DNA of 64,000 bases, taken from the NCBI GenBank assembly GCA_963457665.1, contig OY735219.1, positions 23,991,685 to 24,055,684 of the forward strand. The letters run 5' to 3'. Both the position numbers and the translations under genes were made by a program. This document shows, piece after piece, positions 34,380-46,700 of this stretch (position 1 is its first letter; each line of letters begins with the position of its first letter). Below the pieces are notes generated by a model that did not search any database, was not told where the DNA came from, and saw only the letters and a program-made list of their open reading frames with translations. The stretch comes from Thysanoteuthis rhombus. Lineage: Eukaryota > Mollusca > Cephalopoda > Oegopsida > Thysanoteuthidae.

Positions 34380-35140
34380 AAAAATTAGAGACAACTGTCT
34401 GATAATGGGTGGCTCCTCCCTTAATGAAGTGCTGGCGCCATTACATGGGTATATCTATCCATGCGTGTCCCAGAGTTGTACATAATTGAGTTGTGTTTTT
34501 TAGGTGTGGCTGCAGGTAATTCAGTGAGGTGTGCAACATGTCCTATATATGCTCAATGGGGTTTAAATCTGGCAAGCACAGAGGGCTAATGACATACCCG
34601 AAACCAGTTTTGAGTCACCTGAACATGATTTGGGGGTTTTGTTATCTTGTTGAAAGAAACTATCACCACAAGAAAACATGGCGAGCACAAAGGAGTTGTC
34701 ACACCTTACAAGACAGACTGCAGCAGAATACAACCTACACCATTACAGAGCCTAGTGCAGTCTCTTCAAAACACCAATGCAACTGACCAGGTGATATGAT
34801 CTAATGGCAATGTTCTCTGGCCCAGGTGATGTGTGGTAACCGATGTCGTGGTGTCAATCATGGTATCCTTGTTGGTCAATGACTGCAAAACGTCTTGTGT
34901 ACACTGTAAAGTGTGTTGTCTGATGGGTTGAGTGACACCAGCATTGAATTTGGATGTGATTTAATGTAATATTCCTCTTTGTTCAGTGTTTACCGTCCTT
35001 ATTAGTCACTGATGGTTCTGTTTTTATATTGTCTATAGCCGTCACGTGCCGCTAATGTCTATCGACAATTCATATATTCCAGGTATACCCTTTCTACTGT
35101 TGCCTGGGAAAAACCTAGAGTAGTTGCCAAGTTTAAGTTA
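34380..35140 (-). pseudogene. Second Tc1/mariner-type transposase relic
   Basis: On the minus strand the right end encodes a DNA-binding-like stretch, NLATTLGFSQATVERVYLEY. Further on is a weak FFQQDN-like segment near 34640. Then comes the clear catalytic-Glu block PDLNPIEHI followed by DMLHTSLNYL near 34510-34580. Many stops and frame changes separate these, so this is an old copy. It is a different lineage from the element at 10.3-11.5 kb, with NPIEHIWD rather than LIENSW. Possible terminal sequence GAGGTACCAAAAAATTAGAG lies near 34370, but no partner end was found. Confidence 0.7.
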
Positions 35141-35397
35141 GGGTGTTAATGTGTTAACTTATAATTGCTTGTATGTAAATTTGTAGTGAAAGGTTACTTC
35201 CTGTGTGTTACTTCTGATGAATCGGGTGATTGTGTACAGATGTAAACATAGCTGGCTGTGGACTGCCTAGGGAAATCAAGTAAATCGCCAGAGGTGTTTT
35301 AGTCCAACATCCTGTCTGGCCTGGACACATCATCCTTCATCACGTAGAATTAAGTAGAAAATAGATTGAACTAGCTTTCCAAGGGAAATTATGAATC

Positions 35398-37040
35398 ACC
35401 ACCACCCACATATGCAGTGTTGGGGGTAATCAATTAAAAAGTTGGAAAAAGGGGGTGATCAAGGAGTAAGTAACTGTACTCACCTTTTGTTGGGCTGTGA
35501 TCACTAAAAAAAGATCTGGATTTTCAAAACACAAATACAAAAAGAACTTTAAAAAAGAGAACAAAATACAAAAAAATTTTTTTTTGATGATCTCGAGGAG
35601 AACACCTGAAAAAATAAGAACAAACATGGATGAAAACTAGTGACCAATTTAGCATGAAATTACATTGCATATTTGACAGCCAACTAAAAAAATGTTTTGG
35701 TGGGGAATTTTCAAAAAACTTGAAAAAACATTTTCCGTACTCGTTGAGAGAAGAGTGCGTGCAAAATTTAAAGTTTCTTGCATGAACATTAAGGGCTGGA
35801 TGGAGTCTGGATAGATAGATTCATAGATTTACAAAAACTCCTTTATTTTTTGTTAAAATAGAATAAGAAAATTTAAGTATTAGCTTAAGATACAAAACCT
35901 CAAGTCTAGCCATGTATGCAATATCATTTGTCATTTCCTATAACCCTTGTCTATAAAAGAACTGGACTCATGTGTACCAATGCTCGTTTACCTCAACTTT
36001 CTTGACCAAAAGTTATTTTCCACCGTCTCTTCCTCTCCATCTCTCTAAATTCCTAGATGGCATAGCTTCCATTCTTTTATTGTGTCTATTGTCTCCGGTC
36101 AACAATCCTTATCAATGTGAGATTTTATAAAAGCTTTCTGGCGACTGAACCCAGACACTGCATTTATTTCACCCATCTCATTTTTCATTCCTTTTAGCTC
36201 TTTGCGCCTATGACTGACCCAACCGCCTTTTGAATAATCCAGCCTGGTCATTATAAAAGGCATCTCTTATCAGGCTTTTTGATAGATAAAGCAAACAACA
36301 TTAGACCTGTTAACAAATCATAGCTCTCTCCTATATTACATTCTAATGCATAGAACTAACCTTATAAACAACTCTCTTCTTATCATCTCCTTATCCATGA
36401 AGACACTATGTAGTAATCTATTATGAAGAGGCCTCTTCTATCACGATCAATCTTGTCTCAATGTTTATGCTTCCTTTTCAACTTTGAATGTAATGCTTAT
36501 ATATATCTTATTTGTCCACTCATTAAATGTACTTCTTTATTTGTTTGTCTAAACATTTGGATCTGTCTTTATTTTGATTATGAACAATGTCTAACCTCTA
36601 TCTCCATATTCATACATGGTGCGTGTAGATTTAGGAGAACCTAAATGAATCCTTACAGATTCCTTTATCAAGAATCTAGTTGTATCCATACAGATTCGTT
36701 TGCGTTTGTCTTTATTTTGATTATGAATAATGCTCCATCTATGTGTGTATATTCATACATGGCACGCAAAATTCTCCCTCCTAACGAAGAACTGTCATGA
36801 CTCTTATCGTGATGTCACAGCATGGAGCAATAAACTCAAGCACATGAGACAGATTCCTTTGTCCTCAGGAACTACAACCATCTTCTTGCTATACAGAAAC
36901 AACTACCTTAACTACTATCCCCTCACAATATAGGAGCTATTAATCCTATAGATAGATATGTCAGAATACATGAATAACCTAAACACAGCAACAGTGAATA
37001 AGCTGTCTGTTATGGGGGAGTGGTGATTAATTCTTTCGAA
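35398..37040 (-). repeat. Dispersed repeat family 4, minus copy split by a 1.1-kb insertion
   Basis: The outer parts are 35398-35820 (GTAATCAATTAAAAAGTTGG, CCTTTTGTTGGGCTGTGATC, GGGGAATTTTCAAAAAAC, GAGTCTGG) and 36948-37040 (ATGTCAGAATACATGAATAA, CCTAAACACAGCAACAGTGA). Other copies are uninterrupted at this point. The intervening DNA is flanked by ATAGATAGAT on both sides. Confidence 0.75.
35821..36947. mobile_element. Unidentified 1.13-kb insertion inside a family 4 repeat
   Basis: It is defined by interruption of the host repeat and a flanking ATAGATAGAT at 35811-35820 and 36948-36957. The interior is pyrimidine-rich, has a TATAAAAG box (near 35953), and an internal duplication around TTATTTTGATTATGAA-AATG (36569 and 36713). 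No transposase or RT could be read. A solo LTR or other non-coding element is possible. Confidence 0.45.
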
Positions 37041-37044
37041 GTGA

Positions 37045-38670
37045 AGAATCATAGGAAAAACCAATTTTTATCCATAAATGTGGGGCAAATGATAACTTAA
37101 CCCCTAAATGTGAATATACCAGATCGAAATTATCTATTAAGGGAGTTTGACACTATCCAGTGAATAAATTTATAAATTATGGAATGGCATACAGTATTCT
37201 TTGAAAATTTGAAAACATTGAAAATACGGTTGAGTATCTCAAACTCGGACTTCAAAAACTTGGTAACATCAGTTATTGATTAAATAATTATCAAATCTTG
37301 TGAAAGGTTTTATCTATCAATATGTGAAATACCATTGTTTCTTTTAACAATATTTTAAAAGCATGTACATTACATTAACATTATTGATTGAGTGACAATT
37401 TTTTTTAAAAAGATATTTTTAAAAATTCCAGCAGATAAACAAAAACTGTAGGTAATTGTTCAGAAATGGTGCAAAGATATCATATTGAGATTTCATGAAA
37501 TTAGATGTTTTCTGGTAACATTGGAGCACTCTTGAATTCTGGGCTATTCGCATAACTATGTGATGTTATTGACCCAACCCTGTATTGCCTTAAAGTAAGC
37601 ATAGCTTACACTACACCAAAAACTGGGGCAGTTCAAAAACTTAGGACACACAAAGTTGCAAGTTTATGATGCTCAACTGTATTAGATTGTATATCTGCCT
37701 TATTTATTGTGTCTTTGTGAAAATTAAACTAATAAGAAAGCCTTCTTTTAGTTTGTTACTTGAGTATCAAACAGTAAAATTTTTCTTTCTTATAATTTCA
37801 TTAGAATCAAAACATTTTAACTTTTTTTTCACATAAATATATATTTTGATAAAAAAAAGAAATGTGACTCATTTAGTTAATTAACTTAATTTCCATGTTT
37901 TGATGTCTTCTGCTCTTTTTTCTTTCATTATTTTGGCTTCAACGCGTTTCCTCCTTTAAATCCTATTAATCTCCTGAAGGCAACCAAGCAATCTCTTCTT
38001 CCCATCTCCTTCAAGATGCTAAGGCGTTTCAATTTTTTCAGTATTTATCATCTTTACACCAAAAAGCCCTTGGCTTCTGATAGAAAATGGACAAAAGAGA
38101 AGACAGAAAATGAATATTCTTTTCTGCATAGTATGTTATATAAGTTAATGTCCTTATCAGGAAAGAACTACTACTTCGCACTTCTCAGGAGTCAACTGCA
38201 AGAAAAACTTCTGGCAAAGGTGGACAAATAAATTAGCCAAAAGAATATAACTGTATTTTCTGTCATATGATACTCAAGATATATCTAATCCTTGATTTAT
38301 CTAATGTTTTGTTAAATGAGGGTGTGTGGATACCTGTCACCTCAGCTAGTTGGCTTACTCTAAACTATGATTTTAATAGTGTGATATGTAAAGTGATTCT
38401 TTAGGCAAAATTTTTGTGGCAAAACGTGCATTATATGGCAAGATATATAGTTATTCAATCCCATTATATAAACAAAACCAGCATTCCAAGGAAAATTATC
38501 AATCGCTACTGCTTGTTTATGTTTTTTCACCTCATAAATTGATAAGTGCTGGTTATAAAATTAAGTTACCGTGATGAAAACACTACCAGTGTGGTTCGAA
38601 CCATGAAATCATGAAATTTTTTTTCTATTCAAAAAATTGTTTAGTCACTCTAGAAACAATTGTGTGACAA
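37045..38670. other. No gene recognised
   Basis: A 71-codon plus frame (38016-38231) is basic and protein-like but isolated and unmatched. The rest is AT-rich. Confidence 0.4.
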
Positions 38671-38674
38671 ATGT

Positions 38675-38990
38675 CTTTAGGCAACATGCCATGTTAGGGA
38701 TGATCAATGAATGTTACTTCTCTCACATTTGGTAGGGCAGTGATCCAAAAAATTTCTGATATTCATAAAACCAGCGTGAATGTTGCCGAGCACAAACAAA
38801 AGACGAATGCCATGCTGGGGTGATCAATTAAAACATTGGAGGAAGGAATGATCAATGAATATGTTATTTCTCTCACCTTTTGTTGGGCAGTCATCTCTAC
38901 AAAAAAGTCTAAATGTCAGAACACATGAATAACCTAAACCTAGCAACAGTGATTAAACCAGTCCATTGTGGGTAGCAGTGATAAGGAGAC
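38675..38990 (-). repeat. Dispersed repeat family 4, minus, internally rearranged
   Basis: GGCAACATGCCATGTTAGGG and GATGATCAATGAATGTTACT are followed by a second, similar block (CATGCTGGGGTGATCAATTA...CACCTTTTGTTGGGCAGTCA). This joins directly to AAATGTCAGAACACATGAAT and TAACCTAAACCTAGCAACAG. The middle of the unit is missing. Confidence 0.7.
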
Positions 38991-38994
38991 AAAA

Positions 38995-41340
38995 AAAAGA
39001 AAGGGAAAAACTTCACTAGCAATAAAAAAAAAAACTGTACAAAAAGAACAAAGAAAGAAATGATTACCCATACACAAACAAAATACCGATACGTGTGAAA
39101 GGCCAGGAATTATCTGGATCTCAACGTGCTTTTGACCCGGTGAGAGAAATCAAATTGAACAAAGACAGAAAGGGATTCATCACCAATTGAAACATTGATA
39201 AAATACTACGTCATCTTGCCGACCAAAAATTTCAGATGTCAAACGTAGAAGAAGAAGACAATGTAAAAATATAAATAAGAATATGAAATTCTTATTTTTA
39301 ACAATCTGGAAAATTGGATATTCTACATTGACGTTCAACGACGCGTCAGCATATTATATCCGACAATCCAAGACAAAACTCAAATTTTAAAATTTACAAC
39401 CACCAGATCAAACAAATTGTAACCAAACCATGATGTACCAAACAAAGAGAAAAAGAAGATTCAGAAGTAATTTACTCTTCAAACATGCATTTGACAGTAC
39501 AACAGATATTGCCAAGAATTGAAATGTTCCTTCGTTTCTAATTGTACTTCTTTATTCCATCACAACAGGAAACAAGTTTTCAGTAATTGTCTGGTATAAA
39601 TTTCAAGTGGGGAGTTCAGAGGAAATGTCTTATAGAAAAAAAAAAAAGGTCACAAACACTTATCCTATGCAATTTTCCTAAAATCAAAACAGTGTAAACC
39701 AAATCTTTAACTAATGATATGAAGAAAAAAACAGCTGACTCATAGGTTTCGAAACCCAATCAAAGTTAATAAGAAACCTTCATCATAGAATCTCATGAAT
39801 TTAGCACTTACATCTACAGCTCTTCATAATGGCGATTTCAAAGTATTGGGTACATCCACAAAAAATAGAAAAACAATTAGATAATTCAACAACGAAAAAA
39901 AAAATACTACCAAAGAAGTATTTCAACATTGATTTTCACAAATATGATGCATATTAATTAAAGATCTCCCTACATATGAGATAATTTTTCAACAGAAATT
40001 TCAAAATGGCGTATCCAGTGAACATTTTGAGTTAACTACCATTTAACCAAGGCATACATACACATCCAAAGAACTGTCTCTGCTTTCTCCCTCATATTTT
40101 TCACTGCAAGAAATTAGGCTACAATTGTTCCACTAGTAGGACACAAACTATTGTTGTGAATTCAAATTATTCAAAGTGACCATAATGGTCAGTAAAGGAA
40201 GAGTAAACAAATTTAACAACTAAAAGTAGCATTTCTCTCCTATTAGTGAAAATGACTGTGCTGTCTGATGGCATAATTCCTCTAGACCCTAAAAATGGTG
40301 TCCTCACTTCCAATAACTCTCTAGAACTATAATAGTAAGTTAACCATCTCTTTTATTTTTTTTACACCCTTTCTCACTCTGAGTCTGTTTATCTTTCTAA
40401 TAAACATTCTTGAGCCAAAATATAAGTGTGGCTATTGTACCAGAATGTAAGTACATTGTTTGATTTTACTCTACATTGACCTCTGCGACTTTTACCCTCT
40501 AAAGCCATGCCAAAATCTTACAAGGACTCTTAAAAAAGGAAAATCTATCAAAATGTGTAATTCATGTCGGTTCCAAAATGAATAAATAATTCATTCTCTT
40601 TTAAGTATAAAAAAATCCAGTCAACCCTATAATACAGTTTATCCATGCTTCACTGGTGGCCTTTTCTTAACAAAATATATTATTGTGTCCATATAGCATA
40701 TCGAACACATTCAAGTGAAATGAGTAAATTATTTTCACTCCAATAGATGTCACTTTCACCCTCCAGATTGAACAGCTAATAAACAAACATACTTGTGGTT
40801 TTGTTAGGCTATTAAAACCTCAGAACAGGTAACAACTCGTGTTTTATTACAGTCATTAAAAAAAGAGTAGAAAAGCTGTTTAAGGAATAAAAGTGAGTGT
40901 CAAATAAGAGAAATAAACAAGTAATAGTTGTTGAAAAAAAGTTATTGGAAGAATATCAAGAAGTAAACATGAACAAATTCTATGTGGTATCAATTTTTAA
41001 TTCTTTGATGCATCAAAATAAAAAGCTTTAGAAGTATATACTTATGAGACTAGGTAAAAAATACTGTCACCAATCACTAAAATTTTGGAGGGTTTAGTGG
41101 CTTTGCATTTCAAGTGTGTTTTTTGTTTCATGAAGATTATAGTGTAACGAGCAGAGTTACTACAATATGATTACTATTATTATTATTGTTGTTGTTGCTT
41201 TTTTGTACATACAGAGTTTAAATAAATGCTATGAGCTGAACAGACATGTTTCTGACTTCTCCATCCTCAGAAAAAAAATGCCGTTACACAGGTACAAACA
41301 AATTATTCTTGAAATTCTGAAAATTTAGAATTATTAAAAA
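38995..41340. other. No gene or repeat recognised
   Basis: Almost no open frames over 60 codons on either strand. A-rich, unique-looking. Confidence 0.45.
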
Positions 41341-41344
41341 CCTA

Positions 41345-41585
41345 AAAATTTCAATTTACAATGTAAGTTTATGCTAAATTGATCCTGTAGTTCATGCCCG
41401 GCAGCATTCACTCGTTTTTAAAAAATTCAGACTTTTTAGTGATTACTGCCCAACAAAATGCGAGAAAAGTTACTAATTGATCGATCCCCTTTTCTTCCAA
41501 TGTCTTAATTGATCATCCCTAACATGGCATGTTGCCAAAAGAAAGAGGTCGCAGAACAGTTTCTATCGAATGACTAACCAGACTT
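41345..41585 (+). repeat. Dispersed repeat family 4, plus, 3' half
   Basis: CAATGTAAGTTTATGCTAAA, then GGCAGCATTCACTCG, TTCAGACTTTTTAGTGATTA, TTGATCATCCCTAACATGGC and ATGACTAACCAGACTTG. These are the 3' half of the family unit. Confidence 0.75.
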
Positions 41586-41823
41586 GTTCTATTAATTTCA
41601 AAGTTCATCATCAAATTTTAAAGGCACATTAGAAAAACATGGAAAATTCTTCATTCACCTCTATAATGTCAGTTTTCACGTTTCTTTGACCAGACACTCA
41701 CGTTAGATAACAAATCTGTTTTCATGGCACCAATCCTCTTTCTTTTACCATACTTACTACTTGCAAGTATCGACAGATAAGTTTTAGTCATACTATCTCT
41801 GAGGATGTAGTTATTTTTCCGTC

Positions 41824-41964
41824 GATCAATCACTGCTACCCACAACAGACCATAGCAACAGCTGTTGCTGGGTCTAGGTTATTCATGTGTTCTGGCATTT
41901 ATATCTTTGTTTGTATCCAGACTTTGCCCATCCCTAACCGTTCAAAGTAGAAACTTGAAATTTT

Positions 41965-42006
<42 letters not shown>

Positions 42007-42300
42007 GCGCAGACACACACACACACACGCCTCAATGAGGTGGGAAAATGATTTTTTTCTTTTTTTCAAAATTCATCCTAAATAGGTTTTTATGGGGGGG
42101 GGGCATTTTACAATCAAAGTTTATTCCAAATTGATCCCTAAGTTTATACCCAGCAGCATTCAGTTTATTGAAAATTTGTACTATTTAGTGACCAGAGCCC
42201 AGAAAAGGCTAGAAAAACAACTTATTCTTTTTCAAATTTTGTATTTGATCACCCTTTTGAGTGACTAACCAAACCTGTTTTTGTTTTTTTGTTTTTTTTT
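41824..42300 (+). repeat. Dispersed repeat family 4, plus, nearly complete with (CA)n
   Basis: It begins AATCACTGCTACCCACAACA, then GTTGCTGGGTCTAGGTTATT, AAGTAGAAACTTGAAATTTT, a (CA)n expansion (41965-42028), GGGAAAATG and TAGGTTTTTATGGGGGG. It ends GTGACTAACCAAACCTG followed by a T-rich tail. Confidence 0.8.
41965..42028. repeat. (CA)n microsatellite, interrupted
   Basis: An expansion of the short CA run that every family 4 copy carries at this position, with CGCACGCGCAG interruption near 42002-42011. Confidence 0.9.
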
Positions 42301-42653
42301 TCAATCATAAACTCATAATTCAAACCATACTGGTAGTATTTTCATTGAAGTAATTTGATTTTCAAAACCTCTACTGCTTAATTTACAAGGTAACGAGCAT
42401 CATATACAGGTAGCAGTGAGTCATAATTTACCTTGGAATGTTAATTCCGTTTTATTTTGCTTCCTCTCTCAAAATGAAAATGAATCAAAATGTTGGAAAA
42501 ACAAAACTGATTTAACATTTTTATCAATTTGGAGCCTTTCTTCAAGAACATTTTCCTGAAAATGAAACTGTAACTCACTTTTCTAAAAGCGAAAATACTG
42601 AAGAATTGCAGTCTAGATCAAGAAGAAAATGTGAACGTCGATTTTGAATAAAG

Positions 42654-43319
42654 GGTCAACCTTGCTTATTTGATACTAAAATCACCTAGCAAAAAGATTG
42701 TCAAAAGTTATCTCCTCGGTGGCTATGATATAATTGTAAATGGCAACATTATTTTCAGTTTTTGATTCCCAGCCAACTTTTAGCTGAGATTATTGAGTAC
42801 GCTTGAAAATTTATACAAATTAATGGAGGACTTATCAAGTTTTAAAAAATATTGATACAGGCATACACCAGCATGATGTGGTGGTTTATGGACCCTGTAG
42901 AAGAAGAGATACATACACAGAACTTGGAAAATCTATGGATGCACCTACAACAAAAACTTAAAAGACAGTTTTGCACATCTGACGAACTATTTCCATCATC
43001 CCAGGACTAGTTTGTTGCAGAATATATTTTAATCAAAAACAAATGTATGTTATTTAGTATCATAATAGCCTTGATATTTAATCCATTTGTTGTGTAAGAA
43101 TAAAGGAAAAAATATTTAATAGCTTTTATTTTCATAATTGTGTTAATATCTTATCAATACATTGTATAATTATACTTTCAGGGGCCTTTGTATGAATTTT
43201 CAAGTTAGTTGGAAATTAGAAAATCAAGCCATCCATAGTCAGATTTCAGCCGCCAAGGGGGATCACTTCAGGCAAACTCTATGCTAGGCGATTTTAGTAC
43301 CGAATAAGCAAGGATTACC
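42654..43319 (+). mobile_element. Merlin-family DNA transposon, non-autonomous, with about 70-bp TIRs and 8-bp target duplication
   Basis: The left terminus (GGTCAACCTTGCTTATTTGA onward) and the reverse complement of the right terminus (GGTAATCCTTGCTTATTCGG onward) stay alignable for about 70 bp and share TACTAAAATC and CCTAGCA. The flanks carry an imperfect 8-bp duplication: GAATAAAG at 42646-42653 and GAATTAAG at 43320-43327. Interior codons match the C-terminus of Merlin/IS1016-type transposases. The 666-bp length means most of the transposase is deleted. The element lies about 380 bp upstream of the ATG of the vinculin-like gene. Confidence 0.8.
42857..43040 (+). pseudogene. C-terminal remnant of a Merlin (ISXO2/IS1016-like) transposase
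   Basis: In frame on the plus strand the sequence reads WWFMDPVEEEIHTQNLENLW, then a basic segment QQKLKRQF, then CTSDELFPSS and, after a stop, FVAEYI. Merlin transposases end with the order DPxxxVHTxxxExxW, K/R-KL-R, T--LF-SYL, EF-WR. The Glu in QNLENLW corresponds to the last catalytic residue. Upstream catalytic residues are absent, so this fragment cannot encode an active enzyme. Confidence 0.75.
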
Positions 43320-43702
43320 GAATTAAGTTACGAACAGCATTGTATATTTAATCACTTTTTCCATCAAAGATTAGAGTTTAACTCTCTCATCCATCCAAGT
43401 GACAATAAAACAAAAATAATGATTTATTTTGTCCTTGATTTCAAAACCCAATTTGAATTAATTAATTACTGATTTCTGGAAGTAGTTTCAGCTGTTCTTG
43501 TTTTTATAATTTTTTTTAAAAACTTTAAAATTTGTAACAAACAATGCATAAAGAAATTTACAAACAAGTTATTCTCCCTTCACAAAATGCTCCTTGAATG
43601 TAGTTTTATCCTCATCTAGGATTAGACCGGGAGAGAAAAAAAAAACAAAGAAAAGAAAATATTTTTCGAATCTGCGGCTTAGCTATTGTAAATTACATCG
43701 TA

Positions 43703-43786
43703 ATGGCGGGTCCAACGACATGCTCAGCTTATAATTTAACTCAGCATCGAGCAATGAAGAATATTATTGTGCCTATTTCCTCCAAG
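43703..43786 (+). CDS. Vinculin/alpha-catenin-like gene, coding exon 1 (residues 1-28)
   Basis: The exon starts at ATG 43703, in a locally more GC-rich patch, and ends at AAG before GTAAAC (phase 0). It encodes MAGPTTCSAYNLTQHRAMKN and then IIVPISSK. The last residues, joined to exon 2, give an IxPISSK-LSQLIEL helix like the first helix of alpha-catenin and catulin (LLPLVSQI). This match to the family N-terminus is the reason for choosing this start. The 5' UTR and promoter cannot be delimited. Exon 1 is 3.3 kb from exon 2, so it is the least certain exon. Confidence 0.65.
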
Positions 43787-46700
43787 GTAAACAATAAACA
43801 TGGTATAATCTATCTGCGAATCATCGAGCCTCATTGTTTTGATCGTAACTTTTCCGCACTTGAGTTTGTTTCCTTTCAACTTGATTCCCCAGTCTTAGTG
43901 TTATTGTTGTTTTTAACCGCGGACTTTGAAAGTACGAATCCAACTTGGTATTGATAAGCAAAGGTGTTGTTTTGTTTTGTTTTATTTTTTTCACCCAAGT
44001 TTGAAAATACGTACTTTCATTTTCTTAATCGATCTATCCACGGATTCTTATCCAAGATAGCAAGTAATTTTAGAACCCTGTGCTCCGCTTTTTTCTTTTC
44101 TTTTTTAAATTTTCAAGTAAAGTGGTTAAAAAAATGAATCCCCAAACCCGTAAAAATGCGCAAATCCCTGACCGGTAAAAAAAACATTTAACGTTACATT
44201 TAAAAAGTTCAATAAGTTTTTTATAACAATTCTTAGATAAAGTGAAAATCAAACATTTTTATTTTTGTATTTGTTTTAATGTGAAGTGCAATTTAAATCT
44301 ATTTAAGTAAGTCGATAAAATTCAAAGTTTCAAGAATTGTCTCCACTCACTCCAGTGTTTCATCTTCACTAAGTGATACCAGAATATTCCATTATTGGCA
44401 TTCACTGAATGACAGATTTAAAACATTTTTTAAAATTTAACCATAGTTTACACCAAAATACTGTATGTGCCGGGTCAACTGAGTCCAGCCTCTTAAAAAA
44501 AACAAACATTGCTAATAATTTTTCAAGCTTTCAATCCTTGAGACCTTCCTCAGGAAATTTGTCCGTCATGGAAAAAATTGATTTTTACAGTTTTAGTCGG
44601 GTAGTTCTATTTACAATGCTGAATTGGGCCTTGATTTTCCGCCATGCGTACGAAAGTACAACTTCGAAGTATTCGGTTACTTCCCTTGTGAAATTTGTGT
44701 AAGATTTATCCGTTGATAATTTTTTGTGGTTTCATTACCTAAGGTTTCAGCCTACGCGAGTGCGTGAGTAAACCCCGAAATATAGATTAACAAAAAAACA
44801 ATCCAGATGTCCGCTTTAATAATGCCTAATTAGTATTGAGTAATGATGAAAATAATAAGTAGAAAATCAATCATTTGCAAAAAAAAATATTTTATCCCTT
44901 TCTCATCCAAGGACAAAGTTTAACAATGACTATTTTCATTTTCAATCACCGCTACCCACAACTGAATGGTTTAATCACTGTTGCTGGTTTTAGTTTACTA
45001 ATGTGTTGTGATATTTATGTGTCTATCTAACTATTCGGACTTTGCCCAACCCTTAACATTCACAGTAGAAACTTGAAATTTTGCATACCCACACACACAC
45101 ACACTCCTCTCAATGAGTAGGGAAAATGTTCTTTGGTTTTTTTGAAAATTCTCCTCCAAAATAGGTTTTTAGTGGGGGGTTCTATATGTAATGTAAGTTT
45201 ATGCTAAATTGGTCATTATGTTGTGTGTATTTTTCTTTTATATTTTTATTCATTTGTTATGAGTGTAAGTTAATGAATGATTAAAAAATTATGATAATTT
45301 TTGTTTTATCTCATAAAGATGTTAGTTTAAAACAGTTTTAATAAAACTTATAGAAATAACATGACTGTTTTGTGTCTTAATCTAAATGATTTTGCCAATT
45401 TCTTCAGACACTGTTGTCGTATCTCATTTCCATGTAGTAAAAATTAATACGAAAATAATAAATGCATCCATAGTTAAAAATAGTCCTTAAAGAAATAAGT
45501 CCCATATCTGGCGTCAACTTTTTGCTCCTAGCTATAACAAGCCTGAAAATCAAGCCATAGATGCACAAGTTTGATCTTTAGTGCTTCAAAAGACCCTTTA
45601 CTTTAGAAGCCCATTCCTTTCAAAACTCCCACCTTTAAAAGCATTTTCATCTGAAAACACCTCCATTGGACACTGATATTATGGCAAAATAGAATTTCAT
45701 TCATGCAATTGACATGTGTTTCTTTTTTGATGTAATAAACTAGAATTCCATGCTCAGGTGACTTATTAATAGCATATTACTTGAGCAACATTTTCCTTTG
45801 TCTCATCTATTTTGGCCTCCTACAGTTGGTTCTTATGGCATTGTTTTGGACTGCTATTTAGAGCTACTCAGTTTCTTTCTTTAGGTTTCCTCTATGCATC
45901 TATGTCCACATCAATTCATCTGCAATTCCTTAAGTTTGTCTTCTTGAATGCCTGTACCATTATTTTTTAGCCCACTTTTGGATTCTCAGTTTTGTGTTTC
46001 ATGGTCCTCTGGTTTTAATCCAGTTGGTGTGATTGCAGACTTTGGCTGTTGTAATTAGCCTTTCTTCACTCTGTCTTGCGCAATCTTCGTCTTCGATTGC
46101 AGAGTAAATGCGATTTTCAATGTTAATGAGTCTTCTTTCCTCTTTCCTCCTCACATATAGTCTGTTGACCAGTGGCGTATGGTGCTTTGTATCTTGGGTG
46201 TGCTACAGATGCATGAAAATGCAAAAATATTTTAGTGTCTGTAAAAAGCAATGGTGTGATGTAGGGAAGGTGATCTTGATTGTAGACATTAGAGAATTAA
46301 TGGAAAACTGAATTCCCTACTTCATGCCAAAAAGGCTTCAACTGTTAGTTTGCTAAAATAGTTTTACGTTTTTGTGCATTCGTAGCATACACCACAGCCA
46401 GGATACAGAGTGCCATACCCCACTGCTGTTTGGAGCTTTATGCATTGTCATCAGTTTTTTGTTCTGTGCCCCAAGTTTCTGACTTCAATTCTTGTCCAGT
46501 TTAAGAAGTATCCAGAATATCTCACCATGTTCAGGTATTTATTCCTCTGATCAAGTTTCTGCTGTAGAGTTTGGTTTCTTGTATTTTCCTTATTCTTTTG
46601 AGGTATTCTTTGCTTACTTTTCCCTTTATCTCACTCTGTTTGTGTCTGCTTTCAAAATACCTTGGCACTAATTTTTTTCTCGTTGAATGCTCTAATGGTT

